A DNA stretch of 64,000 bases. It comes from Candidatus Comchoanobacter bicostacola. GTDB lineage: Bacteria; Pseudomonadota; Gammaproteobacteria; Comchoanobacterales; Comchoanobacteraceae. The stretch is from positions 943,336 to 1,007,335 of the forward strand of contig NZ_CP092900.1 of assembly GCF_024172705.1 (NCBI RefSeq). The letters are read 5' to 3'. Both the position numbers and the translations under genes were made by a program. Of the stretch, positions 44,531 to 57,621 are shown piece after piece. Every line of letters begins with the position of its first letter. Position 1 is the stretch's first letter. A model generated the notes under the pieces. It had not been told where the DNA came from. It saw only the letters and a program-made list of their open reading frames with translations, and searched no databases.

Positions 44531-45035
44531 CGCTACACTCGCTCATGCTGCAATTCGCTATGGGTCAAAGTCAAACAATTTAGACCAGTGGAAAGACTTT
44601 ATTGACACTGCTAATGCAGTATTACAAAAACCTGATGTACTGGGCTTTATTGAGCACCCGCTGGTGCCGCGCCCTGAAAAAATAGACTTGCTCACACAAG
44701 CGAGTGGCGCTGACCCAAGACAAGTAGCTTGGTTACGTCTTGTTTTAGAGGCTAAAATGGCAAAACGTTTCGACAGCGTCCATAGTGCATTTATAGCAGA
44801 GTACAATAAAGCAAACGGCAATACACAAGTTGAAGTAATCAGCCGTAGTATGTTGACTCAAGAGCAAAAAAATAAAGTTCAAACGGGTCTCAACAGCAAA
44901 TTAAAAGGAAAAGTGCTTGTACGCTATACGGTAGACAAGCGAATGCTCGGGGGCATTATTATCCGTTATGAGAAAAAGGAGATTGATCTCTCCTTTAATC
45001 GAATTATCAACCAACTATCTGCATCAGAGAGGTAA
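44520..45035 (+). CDS. atpH: ATP synthase F1 subunit delta
   Basis: Links the b dimer to the alpha3-beta3 head. ATG 44520 (TTG three bases upstream is less likely) with GGAG nine bases before. 171 aa; N-terminal [13 protein letters not shown], middle [16 protein letters not shown], and the C-terminal signature [22 protein letters not shown]. All as expected. Confidence 0.95.
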   Translation: MNPSATLAHAAIRYGSKSNNLDQWKDFIDTANAVLQKPDVLGFIEHPLVPRPEKIDLLTQASGADPRQVAWLRLVLEAKMAKRFDSVHSAFIAEYNKANGNTQVEVISRSMLTQEQKNKVQTGLNSKLKGKVLVRYTVDKRMLGGIIIRYEKKEIDLSFNRIINQLSASER

Positions 45036-45042
45036 TGTGTCT

Positions 45043-46585
45043 ATGAAAATAAGTGAACTCAGTAGTGTCATCGAAGCAAAAATAAACAATCTAGATTTAG
45101 ATGCAAAACTGAACGACCAAGGCGTTGTACTGCAGGTCAGTAATGGTATTGCAACGATCTATGGGTTAAGTAAAGCGATGTATGGGGAAATGCTAAAGTT
45201 TGAAAACAACGTCATGGGCGTTGTTCTCAATTTAAAAACCGATAGCATTGGTGCCATTATTTTTGGTGACTACACTCAAATTAAAGAAGGTCAGTCTGTT
45301 CGTGCAACGGGTGAAATTTTACAAGTCCCAGTGGGCACGGAGCTTACGGGTCGTGTCATTAATGCCTTAGGACAACCTATTGACGGTAAAGGCCCTATTA
45401 AGACCAAAGATAGCTATCCTGTTGAACGGATTGCACCTGGCGTAATTGCAAGAAAGTCTGTGGATGAGCCTATGCAAACCGGACTTAAAGCTATTGACGC
45501 TATGACACCGATTGGGCGGGGCCAGCGTGAACTGATTATCGGGGATCGTCAAACAGGTAAAACTACTATTGCAGTTGACACCATCATTAACCAAAAAAAT
45601 GCAAGTAAGCCCATGCATTGCATTTATGTTGCTATTGGGCAAAAAGCCTCTACAGTCGCAAGCATTGTGAAAAAACTTGAAGACCATGGCGCTATGGCGT
45701 ACACAACAGTGGTTGCCGCCAATGCTGCTGACCCCGCTGCTATGCAATATATTGCGCCTTATAGTGGCTGTGCTATGGGAGAGTATTACTTAGAAAATGG
45801 TTTAGATGCTTTAATTGTCTATGACGATCTATCCAAGCATGCCGTTGCCTACCGACAGATCTCATTACTCTTAAGAAGACCTCCTGGGCGTGAAGCGTTT
45901 CCAGGAGATATCTTCTATTTACACTCACGTCTATTAGAACGATCGGCTCGTGTCAACGAATCCTATGTTGAAAAAGCAACACAAGGGAAGGTTAAAGGGA
46001 AAACAGGATCACTAACTGCACTTCCGATTATTGAAACACAGTCAGGTGACTGCTCAGCATTTATTCCTACAAATGTTATTAGTATCACTGACGGTCAAAT
46101 ATTTTTAGATGAAGCTTTATTTAAGTCAGGGATTCGTCCTGCAGTTAACTCTGGTTTATCTGTCTCACGGATTGGTGGTGCCGCACAAACTGATATTATC
46201 AAAAAGCTCGGTGGGAAATCACGAATTACTCTGGCGCAATACCGTGAGCTTGAAAGTTTTGCTCAATTTTCTTCTGACTTAGATGAATCTACACAGATGC
46301 AGTTACACCAGGGGCTCATGCTCACAGAAGCATTCAAACAGCACCAATACCAGCCACTACGTGTTGCTGAAATGGCAGTCATACTCCATGCTGCTAGCAT
46401 CAACGTTTTATTAGACGTACCCACTTCAGATATGAAAAACTATGAAGAGTCATTGAGGCAGTATCTAAATAATCATCATACCGAGCTAATGAATACCATC
46501 AATGCAACTGGGAATTACAATGACACCATCAAAACCCAACTGACTGAGGCCATTCAGTCATTCCACCAATCTTCACAGTGGGGGC

Positions 46586-46596
<11 letters not shown>
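45043..46596 (+). CDS. atpA: ATP synthase F1 subunit alpha
   Basis: 517 aa from ATG 45043 (GAGAGG upstream; a GTG at 45037 is possible). P-loop [25 protein letters not shown], catalytic-interface arginine in [11 protein letters not shown], and [26 protein letters not shown]. Very strongly conserved. Overlaps atpG by 11 nt. Confidence 0.98.
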
Positions 46597-49265
<2,669 letters not shown>

Positions 49266-49266
<1 letters not shown>

Positions 49267-50573
49267 TGACATACAGCAAGGGATTGGTTATATTAGCAGC
49301 AGGAAATGGAAAAAGGCTACAACAAGAGATACCGAAGCCTCTAACCCCTTTTTTTGGTCGGCCCTTAATCACGCACATTCTTGATAAAATACCCGGTGGT
49401 ATACCTATTTATATCATCATAAACCCCAAGCACCAGCTATTATACCAATCCATAATCAAACAACCCGTCCATTACTTATTCCAATCCAAACCTGAAGGAA
49501 CTGCACATGCTATCCAATGTACCTATCAACATTATAAAGCATTAGATAGTGTTCTTGTCTTATGTGCAGACACGCCACTACTGCCAAAAAATTTAATTGT
49601 ATCCTTGCTTAACTCAGATCCTAGGAACCAACTCGTTGCTTTTTCACCTGAAGACCCCAGCCAATATGGCTTAATAAACGTTTCTAATGGACTCGCTACT
49701 CAAATTTATGAGTCTGCAGATCATCATGCGATCCAAACATCATTAGCCTACTCTGGCCTCATGGAAATAGACAACAAAACACTCGGTGTTATAAGTAATA
49801 TTAACGCTTGTAAAGCAACCAATGAATATCATTTAACTAAAATAATCAGTAGCGACAGACCTTTTCATATTGTAGAACATGACTATCCTGCTTATCTTTT
49901 CTCAGGAATCAATACACCCATGCAACTTCATACTCTTGAAAGCAAACATAAAGAGCATATGAAGAACCTCCTAAAAGAAAATTTAATGGATCCTGATTCT
50001 AACCTTATTGATGGTTTAACTACTGTGGATAAACACACATACATTGAACCCAATGTAATTCTCCGGGGCACCAATAAAATTGGAGCGCATTGCACTATTG
50101 GCTCCGGATCAGTCATTGAAAACGCACACATTGAAGACTTTGTTACTATAAAACCCTTCTCTGTAATCAGTAACAGCAGCATCCAATCTCATTGCCAGAT
50201 TGGGCCTTTTGCTCATATACAAGAACAATCTATTATAGGCCCTCATAGTCATATTGGCAATTTCGTTGAGGTTAAGCGCAGTGTAATTGGTGATAATAAT
50301 AAAGCGAAACATTTATGCTATCTAGGTGATACAAAGACAGGGTCTGCTGTAAATATTGGTGCGGGAGTGATTACCTGTAACTTCTCCCCTTTCAAAAAAG
50401 GAAAGAAAACAACATACATAAGCACCAACGCTTTTATAGGTGCCAACGCAACGCTCATAGCCCCGATATCCATTGGTCAACAAGCAGTTGTTGGTGCTGG
50501 CACAACGCTTACCAAGTCAGTGTTAGAACACAAAGTTGTATTTAACCCCCTAAGCTTGACTGAAAAAGACTAG
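49266..50573 (+). CDS. glmU: Bifunctional GlmU (GlcN-1-P acetyltransferase / GlcNAc-1-P uridyltransferase)
   Basis: Last two steps to UDP-GlcNAc for peptidoglycan and LPS. N-terminal pyrophosphorylase: LAAGNGKRLQQEIPKPLTP, CADTPLL, the PEGTAHAI motif. C-terminal left-handed beta-helix with hexapeptide repeats and HLCYLGDTKTGSAVNIGAG, ITCNF. 435 aa, about 20 fewer than E. coli; linker and repeats otherwise intact. Overlaps a convergent orphan gene by 32 nt. Confidence 0.95.
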
Positions 50574-52086
50574 GGTGGATCTTTTGCGTTAGCTCAGGAA
50601 CTTGATCATTCACGAAAGCGTGTAATGGCTTGGCTGCAGTTTTGTATTCTTCAGCAAACAGTGCTAGTTGTGTCTGTAGCTCTTTATTTTGCTTAGGAAA
50701 GTCCTCTTTTTTGATCGATTGGCAGTTAAATATTGGATCAAACATACCATAAGTTGCAGCTCTAAACTTTAGACAGGAACGGTAGCTCTTTTGTATCTTT
50801 GTCATCAAGCCAATAAAGTAGGGTGATAGTACTTTGTCTAATTGCTTAACCAAAATCTCTACTAGGAAAAATGCAAAGACCGCTAAAGGCAAGGCCATTG
50901 CTGGAGCATATGCAAGAACTATTGCTGGCAGAACCAATAAAAATGCTATTTTTAGAGGGCTATATTTTTCTAGTTTCTCGAAAAACCATTTTTTAATGAT
51001 AGCTGGTATATGTCTTAAAAAGCCACTTCTTCCTAATTTTTTCTCTACTTTTTTAATAGCTTCTTCTGCTATTTGATCAACATCCAGGCACTCAATATAC
51101 TCTTCTACTTCAATTGCCTGCGCTCGATTGTTGATATACTGAACAACGAGTGGATGCAGCAATGACTCAGACTTCTGATACATTTGAAATAAGGGACTGT
51201 TACTCGCTTTGTTTTTCAGGCTGTCTACACGTGCCTTATCAAAATCTTCCTTTTCTTTACTTTCTACCAGTAAAACCAAAGACTGTGCCTGCTGGAGCTG
51301 TTCAATTTCTTTTGCAAAGTGCTTATCCAAATCAAATAATCTAACAAATCGACCTGATCTTAATTTAGCAAGCGCATACCTTAGTTTATCAATAGCACGC
51401 TCTTTATAACCCGCACGCTTTCTTTTATCTTTTCTTCTTAAACTCGGCGTTAATGCAAAACTAAATACAAATAACGAACCGATTACCTGTCTACCTAAGC
51501 TAACAAGGTCTCCAAGTATTAACTTTGCTATTGCGCTTGAAAATAACAATGTCGCTGTGAATTTAAATACAACATTCATTAGAATAAAGCAACGATCAAT
51601 AGTTTGTGATCGCTTTTGGAAGCGCCTGAGCTTTGACTCTAGGTTAAGAGCTTTCACGTCATACAGCACAATTTCATCTATAAACCTTTTATTATGGTCC
51701 TTATGTAGAGCGCACTGAGCACTTATGTACAGATCATCATAGCTTAATAACTTCTTTTGGGCACAGTCATTAAGGAATTTATCTACAGAGCCTGTGTCAT
51801 ATTTAAATAATGTTCCAATATATTGATAAAGCCCACTCAAACCTGAGGAAATCAAAAACACATTCAACGCCCTTGGAAGCACTGACCCAATCTTTGTATA
51901 AAACGAAAGCGTCTTCTTGTTTGTATAGCTCCACTGATCAAATTCAAGGCTTCCCTTTGAAAATGAGCAGAAAGGCTGACTGAAAGATGAGAACCCCTTT
52001 GTTTTGTCGAAATACTTGAAAGCACTACTGACAAGACTGCTGTGATACACTTCTTTTAACACATGTTTTTTATTACTTTTTACCAT
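50542..52086 (-). CDS. 514-aa membrane protein of unknown family
   Basis: I do not recognise it. The polar N-terminal 70 residues are Ser/Phe/Lys-rich. Hydrophobic segments lie at about 70-85, 170-185 and 195-212, and a strong pair at about 375-412 (KIAFLLVLPAIVLAYAPAMA, LPLAVFAFFLVEILV). Between them is a long basic, coiled-coil-like region (RRKDKRKRAGYKERAIDKLRYALAKLRSGR). No signal peptide. It lies alone between glmU and glmS on the opposite strand, breaking a usually continuous glmU-glmS pair, so it is probably a lineage-specific insertion. Confidence 0.65.
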   Translation of the reverse strand: MVKSNKKHVLKEVYHSSLVSSAFKYFDKTKGFSSFSQPFCSFSKGSLEFDQWSYTNKKTLSFYTKIGSVLPRALNVFLISSGLSGLYQYIGTLFKYDTGSVDKFLNDCAQKKLLSYDDLYISAQCALHKDHNKRFIDEIVLYDVKALNLESKLRRFQKRSQTIDRCFILMNVVFKFTATLLFSSAIAKLILGDLVSLGRQVIGSLFVFSFALTPSLRRKDKRKRAGYKERAIDKLRYALAKLRSGRFVRLFDLDKHFAKEIEQLQQAQSLVLLVESKEKEDFDKARVDSLKNKASNSPLFQMYQKSESLLHPLVVQYINNRAQAIEVEEYIECLDVDQIAEEAIKKVEKKLGRSGFLRHIPAIIKKWFFEKLEKYSPLKIAFLLVLPAIVLAYAPAMALPLAVFAFFLVEILVKQLDKVLSPYFIGLMTKIQKSYRSCLKFRAATYGMFDPIFNCQSIKKEDFPKQNKELQTQLALFAEEYKTAAKPLHAFVNDQVPELTQKIHPSLFQSSLGG

Positions 52087-52254
52087 ATTAATATATTATT
52101 CAATTATTTTTATTCAAAGTAGCATAAAAGCCCATATTATACAAGCAAAACATGTCATAAAAGTTATTAAAGTTGTAGCCTTCAATCTAAGAAAATGTTA
52201 AATTATTCAACTATGTGAGATAGAAAGCGCTCAAATATAGCAAGGGGACTGCTC

Positions 52255-53967
52255 ATGTGTGGCATTATCGGCTTTATTTCTAACAAATCATGCACCACTA
52301 AACTAATAGATGGACTGCTTAAACTTCGATATAGAGGGTATGACTCTTGTGGCCTTTCCGTATTAGCTCAAAAAAAGCTTTACACATTTAAATCATTAAC
52401 CGAGCCACAGAGCTTACTACCCCTAATTCCTAATCATGTCAATCATACGGTAACTGCAGGTATTGCACATACACGTTGGGCTACTCATGGAGTAGTATCC
52501 TTAAGTAATGCGCACCCCCAGGTAACGCATGGAAAGATTAGTGTTGTGTGTAATGGTATCATCAAGAATCACAAAAAATTAAGAGATAGCCTCATCCAGA
52601 AAGGGTATACTTTTGAGTCAGAAACAGATACTGAAGTTATTGGACACTACCTAGATCTGTTGCTCAAAAAACATGATAAGCTAGAGGCTTTTTCCGAACT
52701 GCAAAAAACATTGACAGGGCGATATGCTTTGGCATGTATTTTAGAAGAAGACCCTGAATGTATTTATGCTCTGTGTGAGGACATGCCATTGTTTTTAGCT
52801 AAAACAGCTCAAGGTATAGCCATTGGCTCTGACCTTTATGCATTTCCAGCGCATGATGAATTTTGCCAATTTGATAGCAGAACCGTTTACCAAATCAACG
52901 CTAACGGTTGCTCGAACAAAACGCTTCACTACCAAAAAAGCGATATATCGGACACACCATCAACCCTAAACCACCCAACACATACATTAAGCGAGATATA
53001 TGAGCAGCCAGGGTTAATTCAAGATATACCAGCCTTATGGCGCGATAGATGCCCTATTCCGCCCTTTATTTATGGCGCAAAACATATACTAGTCATAGCT
53101 TGTGGCTCTAGTTATCATAGTGCGCTTTTACTCAAATATTGGCTCAGAGATTCTGCTATCCATTGTGACGTGGATATTGCCAGTGAATTTAAAATGAACC
53201 CGCCCCACCATACGAAACAATCGGCAGCAATCTTAATCTCTCAATCTGGAGAAACTGCAGATGTTCTTATTGCACTGAAGCAATTAAAAACCAATAATAC
53301 CCTAGCCTTATGTAATGTAATGCACAGCTCATTACCCATGCGTACGACTGCTAAAATTGCACTTCATGCCAAGAAAGAGGTTGGCGTTGCCTCAACTAAA
53401 GCTTTTACAGCACAAGCAATTGCACTTCGTTTGCTTTATGACCAGTTGCATCAGCGACCTATATTAAACCCCGACGTAACTTCTGAATGTACCCAGCAGA
53501 TATTAATGCGCAGTAAAGAGATTCGCAAGATTGCTTATAAGTATCGATCCATTAAAAACATTCTATGCCTTGGGAAAGGTGAAATGCTACCCATTGCTTT
53601 AGAAGGGGCGCTAAAGATTAAAGAGCTGTCTTATATACACGCAGAAGCACTTCCAGCTGGTGAACTCAAACATGGCCCACTAGCGCTCGTTGACCCTGAA
53701 GTGCTGGTTATAACTTTAACGCCTGCGCCATGTAACTATATGGATATTTGTATCCATGAGGTGAAATCAAGACATGGCAAAACACTGAATATAGGCGCTG
53801 TATGTGAGCACGCAGACGATAATATTATTATCTCGACTGGATCATCTCCATTAAGTTTTTTGCCCCTGAACACAGCCCTACAGCTATTAGCGTACTTTTT
53901 TGCAGAGGCTAAGGGACTTAATATAGATCAACCCAGAAACCTTGCAAAGTCAGTAACAGTAGAATAG
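52255..53967 (+). CDS. glmS: Glutamine--fructose-6-phosphate aminotransferase
   Basis: Makes glucosamine-6-phosphate, upstream of GlmU. The N-terminal nucleophile is Cys2 (MCGIIGF), followed by GLLKLRYRGYDSCGL, HTRWATHG and NGIIKNH. Two SIS domains: ACGSSYHSALLLKYW, ISQSGETADVLIAL, STKAFTAQ, EGALKIKELSYIHAEALPAGELKHGPLAL. C-terminus NLAKSVTVE. 570 aa, slightly short of E. coli (609 aa). AAGGGG ribosome site; starts a new transcription unit. Confidence 0.97.
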   Translation: MCGIIGFISNKSCTTKLIDGLLKLRYRGYDSCGLSVLAQKKLYTFKSLTEPQSLLPLIPNHVNHTVTAGIAHTRWATHGVVSLSNAHPQVTHGKISVVCNGIIKNHKKLRDSLIQKGYTFESETDTEVIGHYLDLLLKKHDKLEAFSELQKTLTGRYALACILEEDPECIYALCEDMPLFLAKTAQGIAIGSDLYAFPAHDEFCQFDSRTVYQINANGCSNKTLHYQKSDISDTPSTLNHPTHTLSEIYEQPGLIQDIPALWRDRCPIPPFIYGAKHILVIACGSSYHSALLLKYWLRDSAIHCDVDIASEFKMNPPHHTKQSAAILISQSGETADVLIALKQLKTNNTLALCNVMHSSLPMRTTAKIALHAKKEVGVASTKAFTAQAIALRLLYDQLHQRPILNPDVTSECTQQILMRSKEIRKIAYKYRSIKNILCLGKGEMLPIALEGALKIKELSYIHAEALPAGELKHGPLALVDPEVLVITLTPAPCNYMDICIHEVKSRHGKTLNIGAVCEHADDNIIISTGSSPLSFLPLNTALQLLAYFFAEAKGLNIDQPRNLAKSVTVE

Positions 53968-54000
53968 CATCAGTAATCAATAGCACAAAGCGAGATACAT

Positions 54001-54456
54001 ATGCTACACAACATTCAAATCAAAATTTTAGATCCCAGTATCGGCACAAAAGTACCTGTCCCTAGCTATCAAACCACTGGCTCTGCAGGCATAGATCTCT
54101 ATGCCTGCTCAAGGCAAAGCATTTCACTCCAACCCAACCACTGTATTCTTATCAATACAGGTCTAAGCATTTTTATTAAAAACCCACAATACTGTGGGAT
54201 CATTGCCCCCAGATCTGGGATAGGTCATAAAAAAGGAATTGTACTTGGTAACCTTGTTGGTATTATAGACGCTGACTATCAGGGTGAGCTTAAAGTATCC
54301 TGTTGGAATCGAAGCACTGAAACACAAATTATTAATCCTTATGACAGAATTGCTCAACTTCTATTTGTTCCAGTTTTCCGACCGACCCTTGAAATTGTAT
54401 CTGAATATGAAGAAACGGAACGGGGCGAAGGCGGGTTTGGTAGTACTGGAAGCTAA
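54001..54456 (+). CDS. dut: dUTP diphosphatase
   Basis: Hydrolyses dUTP to dUMP, partner of dCTP deaminase at 9871. The five dUTPase motifs are all visible: GSAGIDLYA, APRSGIGHKKGI, GNLVGIIDADYQGELKV, RIAQLLFVPV and RGEGGFGSTGS. 151 aa, exactly the E. coli size. Overlaps convergent tatD by 4 nt. Confidence 0.97.
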   Translation: MLHNIQIKILDPSIGTKVPVPSYQTTGSAGIDLYACSRQSISLQPNHCILINTGLSIFIKNPQYCGIIAPRSGIGHKKGIVLGNLVGIIDADYQGELKVSCWNRSTETQIINPYDRIAQLLFVPVFRPTLEIVSEYEETERGEGGFGSTGS

Positions 54457-55199
54457 GGCTGTATCCAGCTTAAATAGTTTTTAGCCGTTTGCTCAATAAC
54501 CTCTTCTACCGAGCAAGCACGCAACTCTGCAATCTGTTGTGCAACATACATCACATAATGCGGGTAATTTTGCTTCCCTCTATAAGGCACTGGTGCTAAA
54601 TAAGGTGCATCTGTTTCAATCAGCATTTGATCTAAAGGAACCTTCATGGCAGCCTCTTGAATAGCACGTGCATTTTTAAATGTCACAATACCTGAAAAAG
54701 ATATCAACATCCCGCAATCTAGCAGTTGTTTTGCTATCGGCCAATTCTCAGTGAAGCAATGGATAACACCTCGCACATTGCGATGCTCTTTTAATAAGCT
54801 AATCGTATCTTGAGAGGCCTCTCGCATATGTATAATAACTGGCTTATTCAAAGATTGAGCAATAGCTATATGGTCTACAAAAGCAGATTTCTGCAATTGC
54901 ACAAAATTTTTATCGTGGTAATAATCTAATCCCGTTTCTCCAATCGCCACAACACTTGAGTCACTCGCGGCTGATAATAAACGATCTTGCCAACCTTTTT
55001 GTGCATGCTGCACATCACACGGGTGAACGCCGAGACCTACATCTACGAAGCCACTTTGCCCCATCTTTATATTATCATCCCACTCTTTTTCTGTCACCGC
55101 AACATTTAAAATACGAGAGACACCAGCCTTCTTAGCTTGATCTATGACTTCAGAAGCTGTGTCAGGTAAATAATGTATATGGCAATGTGAATCTATCAT
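54453..55199 (-). CDS. tatD: TatD-family DNase/hydrolase (YcfH type)
   Basis: Metal-dependent amidohydrolase-fold nuclease. Metal ligands: MIDSHCHIHY, AIGETGLDYYHD, VIIHMREAS, GVIHCFTEN, LIETDAPYLAP. The ATG at 55199, 2 nt after the coq7 stop, gives 248 aa; an earlier in-frame start (55211) overlaps coq7. Whether it is TatD proper or YcfH cannot be told from sequence alone, but its motifs fit YcfH best. Confidence 0.9.
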   Translation of the reverse strand: MIDSHCHIHYLPDTASEVIDQAKKAGVSRILNVAVTEKEWDDNIKMGQSGFVDVGLGVHPCDVQHAQKGWQDRLLSAASDSSVVAIGETGLDYYHDKNFVQLQKSAFVDHIAIAQSLNKPVIIHMREASQDTISLLKEHRNVRGVIHCFTENWPIAKQLLDCGMLISFSGIVTFKNARAIQEAAMKVPLDQMLIETDAPYLAPVPYRGKQNYPHYVMYVAQQIAELRACSVEEVIEQTAKNYLSWIQP

Positions 55200-55201
55200 T
55201 T

Positions 55202-55765
55202 CTATACCCAAAAGGTTAGATTAGTTAAAACACCGCCTAGTGCTTGCATTGAAGCAGAAACGACACCCGGAAGCGTGGCTGCTCCAGACTCGGCTGCAGC
55301 GTCTTTATGCATTGATTCATCCTCAATCATCTGCATTAAAACCTCTCGCGTTCTTTCATCATCTCTGGGTACCAATCTTAAATGTGACTCAAGATGCTTT
55401 AAAACCTGGCGCTCAGTCTCTTCTATAAAGGCTAATGCATATTGCTTACCAGGAATACTGGATGCTGCTCCTAAGACAAATGCTGAACAAAATATAACTG
55501 GATTCAAAACACTGGGTTTTGCATAATGAGCATTCATACGCTCTAAACACCAATCCAAATGGACGCGCTCTTCTTGTATGGCGTGCGTACAAAAATCCTG
55601 AAAGTTACTATCTGTTGAGAAAGCCTTGGCTCCACTATATAAACCCTGAGCAGCTATCTCTCCTGCATAATTGACCCGCATTAAACGCCCAGTTCGAGAC
55701 ACTCCTTGAGTATTAGTTGACGCATGAGACAACGTGTTAATAGCATTCAGCACAGTTTCAAACAT
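55202..55765 (-). CDS. coq7: Coq7-type 3-demethoxyubiquinol 3-hydroxylase
   Basis: Di-iron monooxygenase for ubiquinone synthesis, used in place of UbiF in many gammaproteobacteria. Ligands: MRVNYAGEIAAQGLYSGAKAF, AIQEERVHLDWCLERM (ExxH), EETERQVLKHLESHL and MIEDESMHKDAA (ExxH). 187 aa. Requires O2 and so fits an aerobic or microaerobic life with the cytochrome bd oxidase here. Confidence 0.93.
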   Translation of the reverse strand: MFETVLNAINTLSHASTNTQGVSRTGRLMRVNYAGEIAAQGLYSGAKAFSTDSNFQDFCTHAIQEERVHLDWCLERMNAHYAKPSVLNPVIFCSAFVLGAASSIPGKQYALAFIEETERQVLKHLESHLRLVPRDDERTREVLMQMIEDESMHKDAAAESGAATLPGVVSASMQALGGVLTNLTFWV

Positions 55766-55821
55766 ATTTTCCCTGATGATTCAACTTAGACTAGAATGAC
55801 ATGCAGAGAAAACAAAATCAA

Positions 55822-57288
55822 CTACTCTACTGGGTGCAACTGATTTATGTCTGAGAGAACTTGTGCATTAGTTCTGACCCACGGCTTTATCCGCTCGTCT
55901 CTATTAGAGATTGTTTGCACTTCATCTCTAGCACCCTCAATGGTATCAAACTGTCCCACCAAAACAACATATGTAGGTTGATCATTTCTCATCACATGAG
56001 CAACATGCGAATTATCATAACGCTCAGCCTCAATCAACGCCTCTTTCTCTTCTGATGTGGCCATCACCTGTACGGTAAAGCCAGAATCTCCAACCCACTC
56101 ATCACTGCTTTGTACTAAGGTTTCTTCGAATACAGATACATCAGACTCTAATGAAGCAACTTCGACAACACCTACATCTTCTAGAACCGATCCATCAACA
56201 CTTGTCTCAACTGCACTTGATTCTAATTCAGTCTCTCCAGATGTGTCGAATAAATTAAAGACCTCTTCACCAGATTCATCCACAGCAACTACTTCAGAAA
56301 CCTCAAGAGCAGCCATAAGCGTCTCTTCATCCTGCACATCACCAACTACTAACTGAGTAGACAATTCCATTTGCGCAGCAATACTAGACTCATCCCAGCT
56401 ACTTTGAGCAGTTGGCGCCAATGATGCTTTGTAACAAAAAACGCCCACCGTTACGGCTGACAACAACGCACCACCCCATAAAAGGTTTCCTTTAACCTGG
56501 TTATTTAATCCTCGCTTATGGCCCTGAATAAGTTGACCTAGCATCATATTTGAACGTCTATTAACTTGCATTGGAATCCCTCCCGATAACTGCTGAATTT
56601 GCTTACACACCTTCCGACACACTTGACGCGAGCCTTGTAGCCCACTATCTCGCAATTTTGAAATAATGTATCCCTCTGTCTTACTTTCATCCCATGGACG
56701 TATGGTTCCCTGCACGAATTGATCAGCAACTTCTAACTCTTGCCAAACCTTACGAACTCTATCTAGAGATAGGGGCATACCCAGCATCACTACCTGCATC
56801 TTAACGGGTTTTTGCTGGAAAACACTCAGCCTTAGTAAGGCTGACATGGTATCATAACTTAAGTTTTGCGCATCATCTATAATCAGAGCCAAAGGCTCTT
56901 TTCTTTTTTGCACAGCTCGCCTAATTTGTTCTATCTTTTGAAAGTCAGGCATATCTACCGGCGGCATTTCAATATTAAAACGGCAACATACCATTTTCAT
57001 CAACCCCATAGACTTAATGGTCTTGCTGGCCGTGATCAACTGTGTTGGTCGTCTTTTTTCCTTTATTAAGTGTTTTGCCAATAACTTTGCATGTACTGTC
57101 TTACCAACCCCAGAAACTCCGACAAAGATCTGAACAGGGTCAATCTTCTCTGCAATAGCGAAAACATCAGATTGTGAAAACTCTTTTAAATAGTTAGACT
57201 CCGAAGACCGCCCGGAAAAGGGGCTCGATGTAAGTCCTAACTGTGACCAGTCTAGAACTGAAGTATGTGTATCCGTAGCAACAACCAT
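55822..57288 (-). CDS. AAA ATPase-transmembrane-SPOR protein (DamX/ExeA-like)
   Basis: 488 aa. An ATPase domain comes first: Walker A GVSGVGKTVHAKLL, Walker B ALIIDDAQNL, and MQVVMLG sensor 1. A transmembrane helix follows at about residues 268-288 (LLWGGALLSAVTVGVFCYKA), then a very acidic Glu/Val/Ser-rich linker of about 110 residues. It ends in a SPOR domain (GFTVQVMATSEEKEALI, TYVVLVGQFDTIEGARDE) that binds denuded glycan strands at the septum. This is the long DamX form found in several gammaproteobacteria. ATG 57288; a GTG nine bases upstream is possible. Confidence 0.85.
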   Translation of the reverse strand: MVVATDTHTSVLDWSQLGLTSSPFSGRSSESNYLKEFSQSDVFAIAEKIDPVQIFVGVSGVGKTVHAKLLAKHLIKEKRRPTQLITASKTIKSMGLMKMVCCRFNIEMPPVDMPDFQKIEQIRRAVQKRKEPLALIIDDAQNLSYDTMSALLRLSVFQQKPVKMQVVMLGMPLSLDRVRKVWQELEVADQFVQGTIRPWDESKTEGYIISKLRDSGLQGSRQVCRKVCKQIQQLSGGIPMQVNRRSNMMLGQLIQGHKRGLNNQVKGNLLWGGALLSAVTVGVFCYKASLAPTAQSSWDESSIAAQMELSTQLVVGDVQDEETLMAALEVSEVVAVDESGEEVFNLFDTSGETELESSAVETSVDGSVLEDVGVVEVASLESDVSVFEETLVQSSDEWVGDSGFTVQVMATSEEKEALIEAERYDNSHVAHVMRNDQPTYVVLVGQFDTIEGARDEVQTISNRDERIKPWVRTNAQVLSDINQLHPVE

Positions 57289-57360
57289 GTTTAACACCAG
57301 CTAATAATCCATGTACTTCGATTATGCGGCAGCAAAATGTATGATGCAATGCTTTAATAC

Positions 57361-57540
57361 GCAACTGAGCCCATTTACGCAATCACTTCTGCACCCACTG
57401 GCCGATCTCTTACACCCTCGACGGTCATATCGCCGACGTGATGAAGGACGTAGGCAGCCCGAGGTCAACAGCACGCGTTGCAGTAGCAGCATGAAGGCCC
57501 TCTTCACCGGGATAAATATTTTCAGAACTTACTGAGTTGC
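57361..57540. ncRNA. GC-rich, possibly structured intergenic element (candidate ncRNA)
   Basis: The 333-nt gap between the SPOR gene and parC contains a stretch visibly richer in G+C than its neighbours. A closing helix GCAACT (57361-57366) / AGTTGC (57535-57540), with two further pairs beyond one mismatch, encloses 180 nt. Inside are CCTCG (57416-57420) / CGAGG (57460-57464) and the hairpin TGAAG-GCCCT-CTTCA (57492-57506). The size and shape recall 6S-like RNA, but I cannot match any known RNA on either strand. The rest of the gap (57298-57360, 57541-57621) is plain AT-rich spacer that may hold the parC promoter. Confidence 0.35.
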
Positions 57541-57621
57541 TATCTGCAGCACCCCGTAGCAAATCAGTCCCTTTATCAATATTTAATTGCATTTTACATA
57601 GATGTACGATAAATTGTGCGC

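Noticed and set aside
57311..57535. 74-aa plus-strand frame beginning MYFDYAA, reminiscent of cysteine desulfurase N-termini
   Set aside because: Similarity stops after seven residues; the rest is Arg/Ser-rich and unlike any aminotransferase.
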